A stretch of 64,000 nt of DNA from Phenylobacterium immobile (ATCC 35973) (GTDB lineage: Bacteria > Pseudomonadota > Alphaproteobacteria > Caulobacterales > Caulobacteraceae): assembly GCF_001375595.1 (NCBI RefSeq), contig NZ_CVJQ01000001.1, positions 496,001-560,000 on the forward strand, written 5' to 3'. The notes beneath the pieces were generated by a model. The model did no database searches. It saw nothing but the letters and a program-made list of their open reading frames with translations, and was not told where the DNA came from. The first letter of the stretch is position 1. Each line of letters opens with the position of its first letter. The position numbers and the translations under genes were made by a program. Shown here piece by piece: positions 52,418 to 60,249 of this stretch.

Positions 52418-52874
52418 GGTCTCCCTCGACGGCTGCGTAGGGGTCGGAAATCCCCAGATCAGCCAGGATGGCGCGCTCGAGATCTTCCATGATCTCGGCC
52501 TCGCCGTCGTCGATATGGTCATACCCCAAAAGATGCAGCACGCCATGGGCCGTCAGGTGCTGCAGGTGGCTCGCCAGCGTCTTGCCCTGCTCAGCCGCCT
52601 CGCGCACGCAGACGCCGTAAGCCAGCGCAATATCGCCGAGCGATCCCTCAGGGTTATCGCCGGCGGGAAAGGACAGGACGTTCGTCGGTCCGGACTTGCC
52701 CCTGAACTGCTGGTTCAGTTCGGCGACGGCCTCGTCATCAGCCAGCAACACGCATAGTCCAGCGTCGGCGCGCCTGTGGCGCGCCAGGACGGCGAGGGCC
52801 GCCGCCTGGACCAGGCCGCGCGCGTCGACCTGGACGCGCGCCCAGGCCTCATCTTCGATCTCGATGTCGATCAA
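52410..52874 (-). CDS. ybeY: Endoribonuclease YbeY
   Basis: The 154-residue single-strand RNase acts in 16S rRNA 3' maturation and ribosome quality control. The zinc motif is HGVLHLLGYDHIDDGEAE (H-x3-H-x5-H), and TNVLSFPAGD is the usual conserved strand. The start overlaps the phoH stop by four bases. Confidence 0.96.
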   Translation of the reverse strand: MIDIEIEDEAWARVQVDARGLVQAAALAVLARHRRADAGLCVLLADDEAVAELNQQFRGKSGPTNVLSFPAGDNPEGSLGDIALAYGVCVREAAEQGKTLASHLQHLTAHGVLHLLGYDHIDDGEAEIMEDLERAILADLGISDPYAAVEGDHD

Positions 52875-53872
52875 GCCAGCCGCGAGGCTTGAGCCGTCTC
52901 GCCGTCGTAGGCGCGCACGATCCGCTCGACCAGCGGGTGGCGCACCACGTCCTCGCCGGAGAAGCGGACCACGCCGATGCCCTTGACGCCTTCCAGCAGA
53001 CCGACGGCGTGCGACAAGCCGGAATCGCGGGAGTTGACCAGGTCGATCTGACTGGGGTCGCCGGTCACCGCCATGCGCGAGCCTTCGCCCAGGCGGGTGA
53101 GCACCATCTTCATTTGCAGCCGGGTGGCGTTCTGCGCCTCATCGACGATGACGAAGGCGTGGCTCAGCGTGCGGCCGCGCAGGAAGGCGATCGGCGCGAC
53201 TTCGATCTCGCCCTTCTCGCGGCGACGGCGAAGCTGGTCGGCCCCCATGATGTCGGTCAGCGCCTCCCAGACGGGCGCCATATAGGGATCGACCTTTTCG
53301 TTCAGGTCGCCTGGCAGGAAGCCCAGACGCTCGCCGGCCTCGACCGCGGGGCGGCTGACCACCAGCCGCTCGACCTCGCCGCGCAGCAGCAGGCCGGCGC
53401 CATGGGCGACGGCCAGGAAGGTCTTGCCGGTCCCGGCCGGACCCAGGCCGAACACCAGCTCGGACTCCGCCAGCGCCGACAGATAGCGCGCCTGGGTCGC
53501 GGTTTTCGGTGCGACCTGCCCACGCCGGCCGACCGGCAGGGAACCGCCGCGGCCAGCGGCGCCCGCGCGGGCGGCCTGGGCCGCCTGGCCGCCGGTTCGC
53601 GGCGTACGGCCGCCCCGCGCTTCGCCGATGGCCACGCGAATATCGGCCTCAGAGACTTCAAGGGCGCTGTCGGCGCGGCCTGCGACCGACTCGACTGTGC
53701 GTTTGGCCATGGCGCGCCCGCCTGTGTCGCCGGTGACGGCGACACCCCCGCCCGGCGTTTCCAGCAGCACGTCGAAGGCGTCTTCGATCAGGGCGGCGTG
53801 GCGACTGTTGGGACCGGACACGGCCCGCAGGGCGACGTCCGACAGGCTGACAAACTCGGTGGTGCGGCTCAC
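52871..53872 (-). CDS. phoH: PhoH family ATPase
   Basis: The 333-residue P-loop protein has Walker [19 protein letters not shown], Walker [13 protein letters not shown] and the conserved TGDPSQIDL. An N-terminal extension of about 120 residues is Ala/Gly/Arg-rich, with [17 protein letters not shown] before the core, typical of alphaproteobacterial PhoH. It probably works with YbeY on RNA. It overlaps miaB at its start. Confidence 0.95.
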   Translation of the reverse strand: MSRTTEFVSLSDVALRAVSGPNSRHAALIEDAFDVLLETPGGGVAVTGDTGGRAMAKRTVESVAGRADSALEVSEADIRVAIGEARGGRTPRTGGQAAQAARAGAAGRGGSLPVGRRGQVAPKTATQARYLSALAESELVFGLGPAGTGKTFLAVAHGAGLLLRGEVERLVVSRPAVEAGERLGFLPGDLNEKVDPYMAPVWEALTDIMGADQLRRRREKGEIEVAPIAFLRGRTLSHAFVIVDEAQNATRLQMKMVLTRLGEGSRMAVTGDPSQIDLVNSRDSGLSHAVGLLEGVKGIGVVRFSGEDVVRHPLVERIVRAYDGETAQASRLA

Positions 53873-55230
53873 GCGGGCTCCGGAACGGCCGCGGCGTTCG
53901 ACAGGACGCCGGCCAGGCTCATCTTGGCGGCGGCCTCGATACGGACAGGAACGATCTGGCCGATCAGGCTTTCAGCGGCCTCGAAATGAACCGACTGCAG
54001 ATAAGGGCTGCGGCCAATCACCTGGCCTGGATGGCGGCCTGGGCGCTCCACCAGTACGGGCAGGGTCTGGCCGATCTTGGAAGCGTTGAAGGCGCGCTGC
54101 TGGTTGTCGAGCAAGGCGTTCAATCGTGCCAGCCGCTCATCCTTCACCGCCTCGTCGACCTGGCCCGCGAGCGTGGCGGCCGGGGTGCCGGGACGGCGCG
54201 AGTATTTGAAGGTGAAGGCAGAGGCGTATTCGACCTGGCGGACCAGTTCGAGGGTCGCCTCGAAGTCGGCCTCCGTCTCGCCCGGAAAGCCGACGATAAA
54301 GTCGCTGGAGAGCGCCATGTCCGGCCGCGCGCCCCGGATGCGGCCGACAAGGTCGATATAGGCCTTCGCCGAATGGCCGCGGTTCATGGCGCGCAGGATC
54401 CGGTCCGACCCCGACTGCACCGGCAGATGAAGATAGGGCATCAGGGCGGACATCTCGCCGTGGGCGGCGATCAGGTCTTCGGCCATGTCACGGGGGTGGC
54501 TGGTGGTGTAGCGGATCCGCTCGAGGCCCGGAATCTCGGCGAGCCGCCCCGCCAGGTTCGCCAATCCGTGTTCGCCCGCGTAGGCGTTCACATTCTGGCC
54601 CAGCAGGGTGACTTCGCGAACGCCTTGGGCGGCCAGGGCGCGGGCCTCAGTCAGGATGTCCTCCACCGGCCGAGACCACTCACCGCCGCGGGTGTAGGGC
54701 ACGACACAGAAGGTGCAGAACTTGTCGCAGCCTTCCTGCACGGTCAGGAAGGCGGTGACGCCGCCCGGCCGCCGTGGCGTCTGCGCCAGGGCGTCGAACT
54801 TCTCTTCGGGCGCGAAGTCCGCCGCCAGCCGTTCGCCGCGGGCGCGGTGGGTGCGGGCGATCAACTCGGGCAGCTGGTGGTAGGCTTGCGGGCCGATGAC
54901 CAGGTCAACGGCCGATTGCCGGCGCATGATCTCGGCGCCTTCAGCCTGGGCGACGCAACCGGCGACGGCGATGGTCATGGCGCCACGGCCATCCTGGGCC
55001 ATGGCCTCCTTCATCTCGCGAATCTTGCCGAGCTCGGAATAGACCTTCTCGGTGGCCTTCTCACGGATGTGGCAGGTGTTGAGGATGACGATGTCGGCGC
55101 CGTCCGGCTGGTCGGTCGTCACATAGCCCAGCGGGGCCAGCACATCGGCCATGCGCTCGCTGTCGTAGACGTTCATCTGGCAGCCGTAGCTCTTGATGAA
55201 GAGCTTCTTCGGCGCAGGGGTCTCAGCCAT
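53869..55230 (-). CDS. miaB: tRNA-2-methylthio-N6-dimethylallyladenosine synthase
   Basis: The 453-residue radical-SAM methylthiotransferase modifies A37. The N-terminal UPF0004 domain carries the second-cluster cysteines ([33 protein letters not shown]). The radical-SAM core has [15 protein letters not shown], and a C-terminal TRAM domain follows. I use the ATG at 55230; an in-frame start at 55272 overlaps fur and adds no conserved residues. Confidence 0.96.
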   Translation of the reverse strand: MAETPAPKKLFIKSYGCQMNVYDSERMADVLAPLGYVTTDQPDGADIVILNTCHIREKATEKVYSELGKIREMKEAMAQDGRGAMTIAVAGCVAQAEGAEIMRRQSAVDLVIGPQAYHQLPELIARTHRARGERLAADFAPEEKFDALAQTPRRPGGVTAFLTVQEGCDKFCTFCVVPYTRGGEWSRPVEDILTEARALAAQGVREVTLLGQNVNAYAGEHGLANLAGRLAEIPGLERIRYTTSHPRDMAEDLIAAHGEMSALMPYLHLPVQSGSDRILRAMNRGHSAKAYIDLVGRIRGARPDMALSSDFIVGFPGETEADFEATLELVRQVEYASAFTFKYSRRPGTPAATLAGQVDEAVKDERLARLNALLDNQQRAFNASKIGQTLPVLVERPGRHPGQVIGRSPYLQSVHFEAAESLIGQIVPVRIEAAAKMSLAGVLSNAAAVPEPA

Positions 55231-55240
55231 CGTGACGGGG

Positions 55241-55672
55241 TCAGCCTTCAACCGGCACGCCGTAGAGTTCAAGGCGGTGGTCGATCAACTTGAAGCCGAG
55301 CTTGCGGGCGATGGCCTCTTGCAGGGCCTCGATCTCGGCGTCGACGAATTCGACCACCTCGCCCGTCTTCATGTTGATCAGGTGATCGTGATGCGTGTCC
55401 TGGTGCTCTTCGTAGCGCGAGCGCCCGTCGCGGAAGTCATGGCGGGTGATGATGCCCGCCTCTTCGAACAGGCGCACGGTCCGGTAGACGGTCGCGATCG
55501 AGATGTGCGGGTCGACCTGGTGGGCGCGACGGTGCAGTTCCTCGACGTCGGGGTGATCGTCGGCGGCGGACAGCACGCGCGCGATGACGCGACGCTGTTC
55601 GGTCATCCGCATGCCCTTTTCGATGCAGAGCTTTTCGATACGGTCCGCCACAGTTGCTCTCGCCGGTTGCAT
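55241..55672 (-). CDS. fur: Ferric uptake regulator family protein
   Basis: The 143-residue metalloregulator has the winged-helix DNA-binding domain ([34 protein letters not shown]). The metal-binding dimerisation region includes [13 protein letters not shown]. The structural CxxC pairs near the C-terminus are absent, as in many alphaproteobacterial Fur/Mur proteins. It is expressed with rimI and miaB in the same array and should govern iron uptake; a manganese-responsive Mur role is possible. Confidence 0.93.
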   Translation of the reverse strand: MQPARATVADRIEKLCIEKGMRMTEQRRVIARVLSAADDHPDVEELHRRAHQVDPHISIATVYRTVRLFEEAGIITRHDFRDGRSRYEEHQDTHHDHLINMKTGEVVEFVDAEIEALQEAIARKLGFKLIDHRLELYGVPVEG

Positions 55673-55684
55673 GGTGTTGCGATT

Positions 55685-56140
55685 TTAGGCGTTCGAAGCC
55701 GCAAGGTCGAGCCGCATCACAAGCGCGTCGATTTGGCCGTCCGGCCCGCGGTCATAGTAGGCCCTGCGAACGCCTGAGCGGCGGAAGCCGAGGCCCGCGT
55801 AGAGCCCGACGGCCTCCATGTTGTCGACCGCCACCTCCAGGAAGGCCTGCGACGAGCCCGCGGCCCGCGCCGCCGCTATCGCCGCCGTCATCAAGGCCTT
55901 CGCGACCCCGCGGCGTCGGGCGTCGGGCGCCACCGCGACGGTCAGGATCTCCAGCTCGTCGGCCGCTGCGCGGCACAGGATCAGCCCCTGGGGCGCGTCT
56001 TTCGCCGCCACGAAGCCGAACACCCCTGGGCCGGCCAGCAGTTCGGCGAAGGCCTCGGCGTCCCAGGGTTTGGCGAACGCCTGGGCGTGCACCGCCGCCA
56101 GGTCGTCGGCCTCGTCAGGGGTCACCATGGAGAGCTTCAC
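55685..56140 (-). CDS. rimI: Ribosomal protein S18 alanine N-acetyltransferase
   Basis: The 151-residue GNAT protein has AVAPDARRRGVAKALM, the acetyl-CoA-binding loop, then SSQAFLEVAVDNMEAVGLY with the RimI-type LEVxxxN motif and LGFRRSGVRRAYY. It acetylates the N-terminal alanine of S18 and perhaps other proteins. Its start overlaps the tsaB stop by ATGA, a standard tsaB-rimI pairing. Confidence 0.93.
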   Translation of the reverse strand: MKLSMVTPDEADDLAAVHAQAFAKPWDAEAFAELLAGPGVFGFVAAKDAPQGLILCRAAADELEILTVAVAPDARRRGVAKALMTAAIAAARAAGSSQAFLEVAVDNMEAVGLYAGLGFRRSGVRRAYYDRGPDGQIDALVMRLDLAASNA

Positions 56141-56790
56141 AGGGCGTCTGCGTGCGGGCCGGGCAGGCCGCCCGGAAGCCGTGCGTCGGGCGCGCGCAGG
56201 TACAGCGGCTTCAAGGGAGATGCCGCGCGTCGGGCCGCGAGGCGCGCGACGACCCGAGGGTCGGCCCAGGCCGCCTCGACAAGGTGAACGCCCGGCAGCT
56301 GTGCGGCCAGGGCCGGGGCGCCGGAGCCGATGACGGTCACGGCGCGACCGGCGGCGCGGATCGTCAGAACAGCGGCCTCAAGGGATGCGGCCCGTGGCGG
56401 ATCGAGCGCCTGCCCATCATTGAAGCCCTGCAGGTAGATCTGGTCGCGCCGGGCGTCGATGGCGGCGAAGACCAGGCCTTCGCGGTCGGCGGCCAGCGCC
56501 TCGAAGACGCTGACGCCCACGGTTTCTGCGCTCAGGGCCGACGCCAGACCCTTGGCGAAGGCGACGCCGACGCGAAGTCCGGTGAAGGAGCCGGGCCCGA
56601 CGGTCGCGCCCACCCGAGCGATCTCGGCGAAATCGACGCCCGCCTCGGCGACGACGGCCTGGGCGATCAGCGCCAGGCGCTCCTGGTGGCCGCGCTCCAT
56701 CGGCTCGATGCGATGGCTAAGGATGCGGTCGCCCTGCGCCAGGGCGACCGAACAGGCGCCGAGACAGGTGTCGACGCCCAGCGCGATCAG
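56137..56790 (-). CDS. tsaB: tRNA threonylcarbamoyladenosine biosynthesis protein TsaB
   Basis: Homology begins well before the first ATG (56700). Upstream in frame the minus strand encodes IALGVDTCLGACSVALAQGD and then RILSHRIEPM, the normal ASKHA N-terminus of TsaB, with TVGPGSFTGLRVGVAFAKG downstream. No ATG, GTG or TTG exists to open that segment; the best candidate is CTG at 56788-56790 (217 residues), with AGG a few bases ahead. The nfu stop lies 11 bases upstream. TsaB supports TsaD in t6A37 synthesis. A start at 56700 would remove the first strands and is unlikely. Confidence 0.85.
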   Translation of the reverse strand: MIALGVDTCLGACSVALAQGDRILSHRIEPMERGHQERLALIAQAVVAEAGVDFAEIARVGATVGPGSFTGLRVGVAFAKGLASALSAETVGVSVFEALAADREGLVFAAIDARRDQIYLQGFNDGQALDPPRAASLEAAVLTIRAAGRAVTVIGSGAPALAAQLPGVHLVEAAWADPRVVARLAARRAASPLKPLYLRAPDARLPGGLPGPHADAL

Positions 56791-56801
56791 GCCTGGTGAC
56801 G

Positions 56802-57371
56802 TCAGAGCGTCTGCTCGACGCGGGTCACTTCGGGCACATAGTGCTTCAACATGCCCTCGACGCCGGCCTTCAGGGTCGCCGTCGATGACGGGCAGCCCGA
56901 ACAGGCGCCGCGCATGTTCAGCCAGACCACGCCGGTGTCCGGCTCGAAGCGGGAGAACAGGATGTCGCCGCCGTCCTGGGCCACCGCCGGGCGGATCCGG
57001 CTGTCCAGCAGGTCCTTGATCTCGGCGACGATCTGCGCGGCGTCGCCTTCATAGTCGCCGCCCTCGTGCTGGGCGTCGGCCTGTTCGGTGGTGAACAGGG
57101 GCCGGCCGGAGGTGAAGTGGTCCATGATCGCGGCCAGGACCGGCGCCTTCAGATGGCTCCAGTCGGCGGCGGGCTGCTTTTCCACCGTCAGGAACTCAGG
57201 CCCGAAATAGACCCGCTCGACCCCGGTGATCTGGAAGATGTCGGTCGCCAGGGGCGAGTCCTCGGCGTCCAGGCTGTCGCGGAAATCGCGCGCGCCCTCG
57301 CCCATGACCTCGCGGCCAGGCAGGAACTTCAGGACTTCCGGGTTCGGCGTCGGTTCGGTCTGGATGAACAT
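56802..57371 (-). CDS. NifU-family Fe-S carrier (Nfu-type)
   Basis: The 189-residue protein has an N-terminal Nfu_N domain (MFIQTEPTPNPEVLKFLPG) and a C-terminal NifU domain with the cluster-binding CxxC in MRGACSGCPSSTATLK. This is the NFU1-like two-domain form that passes 4Fe-4S clusters to client enzymes such as lipoyl synthase. The ATG at 57371 is chosen over an in-frame start at 57425 because MFIQTE is the family N-terminus. It precedes tsaB. Confidence 0.94.
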   Translation of the reverse strand: MFIQTEPTPNPEVLKFLPGREVMGEGARDFRDSLDAEDSPLATDIFQITGVERVYFGPEFLTVEKQPAADWSHLKAPVLAAIMDHFTSGRPLFTTEQADAQHEGGDYEGDAAQIVAEIKDLLDSRIRPAVAQDGGDILFSRFEPDTGVVWLNMRGACSGCPSSTATLKAGVEGMLKHYVPEVTRVEQTL

Positions 57372-57443
57372 GTCGCAGATGTGGCGCCGCGAGAGCCATG
57401 GCGCAAGCTTCGGCCCTCGCAGCAATTCTAGAAGCGGATCGAG

Positions 57444-57482
57444 TTCAGCCCGCCCGTTCAGCCCGCCCGTTCAGCCCGCCCA
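57444..57482. repeat. Three tandem 13-bp repeats TTCAGCCCGCCCG
   Basis: Copies lie at 57444-57456, 57457-57469 and 57470-57482, the last ending in A instead of G. The third copy supplies the trpS stop codon and its last residues; the other two lie just past the trpS 3' end. Simple slippage duplication is the likely origin, and the copy number may vary between strains. Confidence 0.9.
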
Positions 57483-58505
57483 GTAGCCCACCTTGGCCTT
57501 CACTTCCGCCAGGGTCGGGGCTGCGGCGTTGCGGGCGCGATAGGCGCCGTCGGCCAGGATGGCGTCGATCTGCGCCTTGTCCGCCAAGAGGCTGCGCATC
57601 TGCAGGCCGATCGGCGCAAGTTTGGCGACCGCCAGGTCGGCGAGTTTCGGTTTGAAGGCGCCGAAACCCTGGCCGGCGAACTCGGTCAACACGTCCTGGT
57701 CGCTGCGGCTGTCCAGGGCAGCATAGACGCCGATCAGGTTGCGGGCCTCCGGCCGTTCGGCCAGCCCATCCATGGTCTCCGGCAGGGGCTCGGCGTCGGT
57801 CTTGGCCTTGCGGATCTTCTGGGCGATGGCGTCGGCGTCGTCGGTCAGGTTGATCCGCGAATTATCCGATGGATCGGACTTCGACATCTTCGCCGTCCCG
57901 TCTCGCAGCGACATGATCCGCGCGCCCGGCCCTTGCGTCACCGGATCGGGCAGGGGGAAGAAGCCCGGCGCGTCGAAGTCGTGGTTGAACTTGGCGGCGA
58001 TGTCGCGGGTCAATTCGAGATGCTGGCGCTGGTCCTCGCCCACCGGCACATGGGTGGCCTTGTAGATCAGGATGTCGGCCGCCTGGAGCACCGGATAGGT
58101 GTAGAGCCCGACGCTCGCGCGCTCCTTGTGCTTGCCGCTTTTCTCCTTGAACTGGGTCATGCGGTCGAGCCAGCCGAGGCGGGCGACGCAATTGAAGATC
58201 CAGGCGAGTTCAGCGTGTTCGGGCACCGCCGACTGCGGGAAGATGGTGGCGATCTTGGGGTCCAGGCCGGTGGCCAGGTAGGCTGCGGCGATTTCGCGGA
58301 CCTGATCCTTCAGCTTGGCCGGGTCCTGCCAGACCGTGATGGCGTGCAGATCGGCGACGAAGATGAAGGTGTCGGTCTCGTGCTGCATGCGGGCGAACTT
58401 TGCGAGCGCGCCGAGGTAGTTGCCAAGATGCAGGTCGCCGGACGGCTGGACGCCGGACAGCACGCGTTTGGGACCCTGATACAGGACAGGGGACTCTTCG
58501 GTCAT
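57471..58505 (-). CDS. trpS: Tryptophanyl-tRNA synthetase
   Basis: The 344-residue class I synthetase charges tRNA-Trp. The HIGH-type motif is [14 protein letters not shown] near residue 21, [13 protein letters not shown] is the KMSKS loop near 205, and [11 protein letters not shown] is conserved. Its last codons (GYWAG and stop) are written by the third copy of a 13-bp tandem repeat. It is preceded by a 157-base structured spacer after murJ, which could be its leader. Confidence 0.97.
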   Translation of the reverse strand: MTEESPVLYQGPKRVLSGVQPSGDLHLGNYLGALAKFARMQHETDTFIFVADLHAITVWQDPAKLKDQVREIAAAYLATGLDPKIATIFPQSAVPEHAELAWIFNCVARLGWLDRMTQFKEKSGKHKERASVGLYTYPVLQAADILIYKATHVPVGEDQRQHLELTRDIAAKFNHDFDAPGFFPLPDPVTQGPGARIMSLRDGTAKMSKSDPSDNSRINLTDDADAIAQKIRKAKTDAEPLPETMDGLAERPEARNLIGVYAALDSRSDQDVLTEFAGQGFGAFKPKLADLAVAKLAPIGLQMRSLLADKAQIDAILADGAYRARNAAAPTLAEVKAKVGYWAG

Positions 58506-58517
58506 GGGAGAGGCTCT

Positions 58518-58604
58518 TTAAGGCAGGGTGGCGATGGCTATGCGAAAGCGCGCGGGCGTGCGCCCGCACAAGCAGGGTCGTGGGCGTTTATCGCCATCGC
58601 CCAT
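58518..58604 (-). other. Structured leader between murJ and trpS
   Basis: The 157-base spacer holds GGCGATGG (58530-58537) paired with CCATCGCC (58594-58601) around an inner GCGGGCG/CGCCCGC stem (58552-58567), a nested dyad. A 28-codon open frame from 58604 to 58518 runs through it on the trpS strand, but it has no tryptophan codons and no ribosome site. It may be a leader structure or a processing site. Confidence 0.45.
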
Positions 58605-58662
58605 TCGCGAGAGCCGAAGTCGGTCGTTGCGCCATCGCGGGTAAACTAGAAGCCCGGCCCGA

Positions 58663-60249
58663 TCATGGCAAGGCGGCCCCGCCGCGCCGACGCAGCGCCG
58701 CCTTGGCCTCGGCGAAGGTCAGGCCGCCTGAGGCGAACAGCAGGACCGGATACAGCGCCCCGCCCGCCGTACAGATCAGCAGCACCCCGATTTCCTTTGC
58801 CGGGATGACGTCCTCAATCGCGCCGCGGAAGTGGGCCGCCAGCGCCAGGCCGCCTCCGAGGACGGCGCTCGCGCCGGCGATGCGCGCGATCTTCGACCAG
58901 GCGCGCGCCGAGGGACGGTAGACGCCGCGCCGCATGAGGCTCGCGCTCATCTGGCAGACGGTGATCCAGGCCGCGATCGAGGTGGCCATGGCGATGCCGG
59001 GGAAGCCGATGGCGTAGAAGAGGGCGACCCCTAAGGCGATGTTCACGGCCACTGAGATCAGCGAGAAGCGCATCGGCGTCTTCGTGTCCTGCCGCGCGAA
59101 GAAGGCGGGCTGCAGGATCCGCAGCAGGACGAAGGCCGGCACGCCCCACCCGTAGTGAAAGAGCAACGCCCCCGTCGCCGCGGCGTCCGATCCGGTGAAG
59201 GCGCCGCGGGTGAACAGCGCGTCGATCAGATAGGTCGGCATGGCCAGCAGCGCCGCCGCGGCAGGGAGGCTGAAGGCCAGGGCGAAGACGATCCCCTGGT
59301 CCATGGAGGCCTGGGCGTCGGCCTGGTCGTCGGCCTGCAGGGCTTTCGAAAGACGCGGCAAGAGCGCGACGCCGATGGCCACGCCCACCAGGCTCATGGG
59401 CAGCTGGTAAAGGCGGTCAGCCACGTTCATCCAGACCCGCATGCCGGCGACCTGGCTCGCCAGGATGCCTGAGATGAAGATATTGATCTGGGTCGCGCTA
59501 TTGGCGATCGCCGCTGGGATGGCGAGCGTGATCAGCGCCCTGATGTCCGGCGTCAGGCTGGGTCGTACGAGTCGGATTCTGGCGCCGGAACGATGCGCGC
59601 CCCATCCGCACAGGGCCGCCTGACCCACGCCGGCGATGATGACGCCGATCGAGGCCGCGTAGGCTGCGGCCACGGGCTCATGCTGCGGCAGGACGATCGC
59701 CAGCATCACGATGTTCAGCACCGTCGGATAGGCGCCGTAGATGATGAACCGGCCTCGCGCCGTGAGCACGCCGGAGAACAGCGACGCGATCGCCATGCAG
59801 GGCAGGTAGGGCATGGTGATCTGGGTCAGCAGGATCGCCAGCTTGAACTTGGCCGGGTCGTCCACGAAGCCCGGGTTGATGGCGTACATCAGCCAGGGCA
59901 TGGCCAGTTGGATGACGACGGTGAGCGCCACGGTGGCGGCCGCCACCGTGGCCAGCGCATCGGCGGCGAACCGGTCGGCGTCGACTTCTCCGGCGTCGTC
60001 CGCCAGCTTGCGCGCATAGGCCGGCACGAAGGCTGCGGCGAAGGCGCCTTCGGCGAAGATGCGGCGGAACAGGTTCGGGAAGGCCAGCGCCGTATAGTAG
60101 GCGTCCGCTGCGATGGTCTGGCTGGCGCCCAGGCGCGCGGTGATCACCAGGTCGCGGGCCAGGCCCATGAACCGGCTGACAAGGGTCAGGCCGGAAAAGA
60201 TCATCGACGAGCGGATCATCCCGCCGCCGCGCGCCGCCTTCTCCGACAT
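58663..60249 (-). CDS. murJ: Lipid II flippase MurJ
   Basis: The 528-residue polytopic protein has about 14 helices. MurJ family elements are the N-terminal MIRSSMIFSGLTLVSRFMGL, FRRIFAEGAFAAAFVPAYAR, VTARGRFIIYGAYP and LFTRGAFTGSDAAATG. It flips lipid II for peptidoglycan synthesis. Its ATG shares a base with the glnD stop (TGATG), the familiar glnD-murJ coupling of alphaproteobacteria. Confidence 0.96.
   Translation of the reverse strand: MSEKAARGGGMIRSSMIFSGLTLVSRFMGLARDLVITARLGASQTIAADAYYTALAFPNLFRRIFAEGAFAAAFVPAYARKLADDAGEVDADRFAADALATVAAATVALTVVIQLAMPWLMYAINPGFVDDPAKFKLAILLTQITMPYLPCMAIASLFSGVLTARGRFIIYGAYPTVLNIVMLAIVLPQHEPVAAAYAASIGVIIAGVGQAALCGWGAHRSGARIRLVRPSLTPDIRALITLAIPAAIANSATQINIFISGILASQVAGMRVWMNVADRLYQLPMSLVGVAIGVALLPRLSKALQADDQADAQASMDQGIVFALAFSLPAAAALLAMPTYLIDALFTRGAFTGSDAAATGALLFHYGWGVPAFVLLRILQPAFFARQDTKTPMRFSLISVAVNIALGVALFYAIGFPGIAMATSIAAWITVCQMSASLMRRGVYRPSARAWSKIARIAGASAVLGGGLALAAHFRGAIEDVIPAKEIGVLLICTAGGALYPVLLFASGGLTFAEAKAALRRRGGAALP

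Noticed and set aside
57444..57482. CRISPR-like repeats.
   Set aside because: Copies are directly adjacent with no spacers; it is a plain tandem duplication. No other regular repeat arrays were seen in the window.
58518..58604. Leader peptide for trpS attenuation.
   Set aside because: The 28-codon frame has no Trp codon and no ribosome-binding site, so classical attenuation is unsupported.
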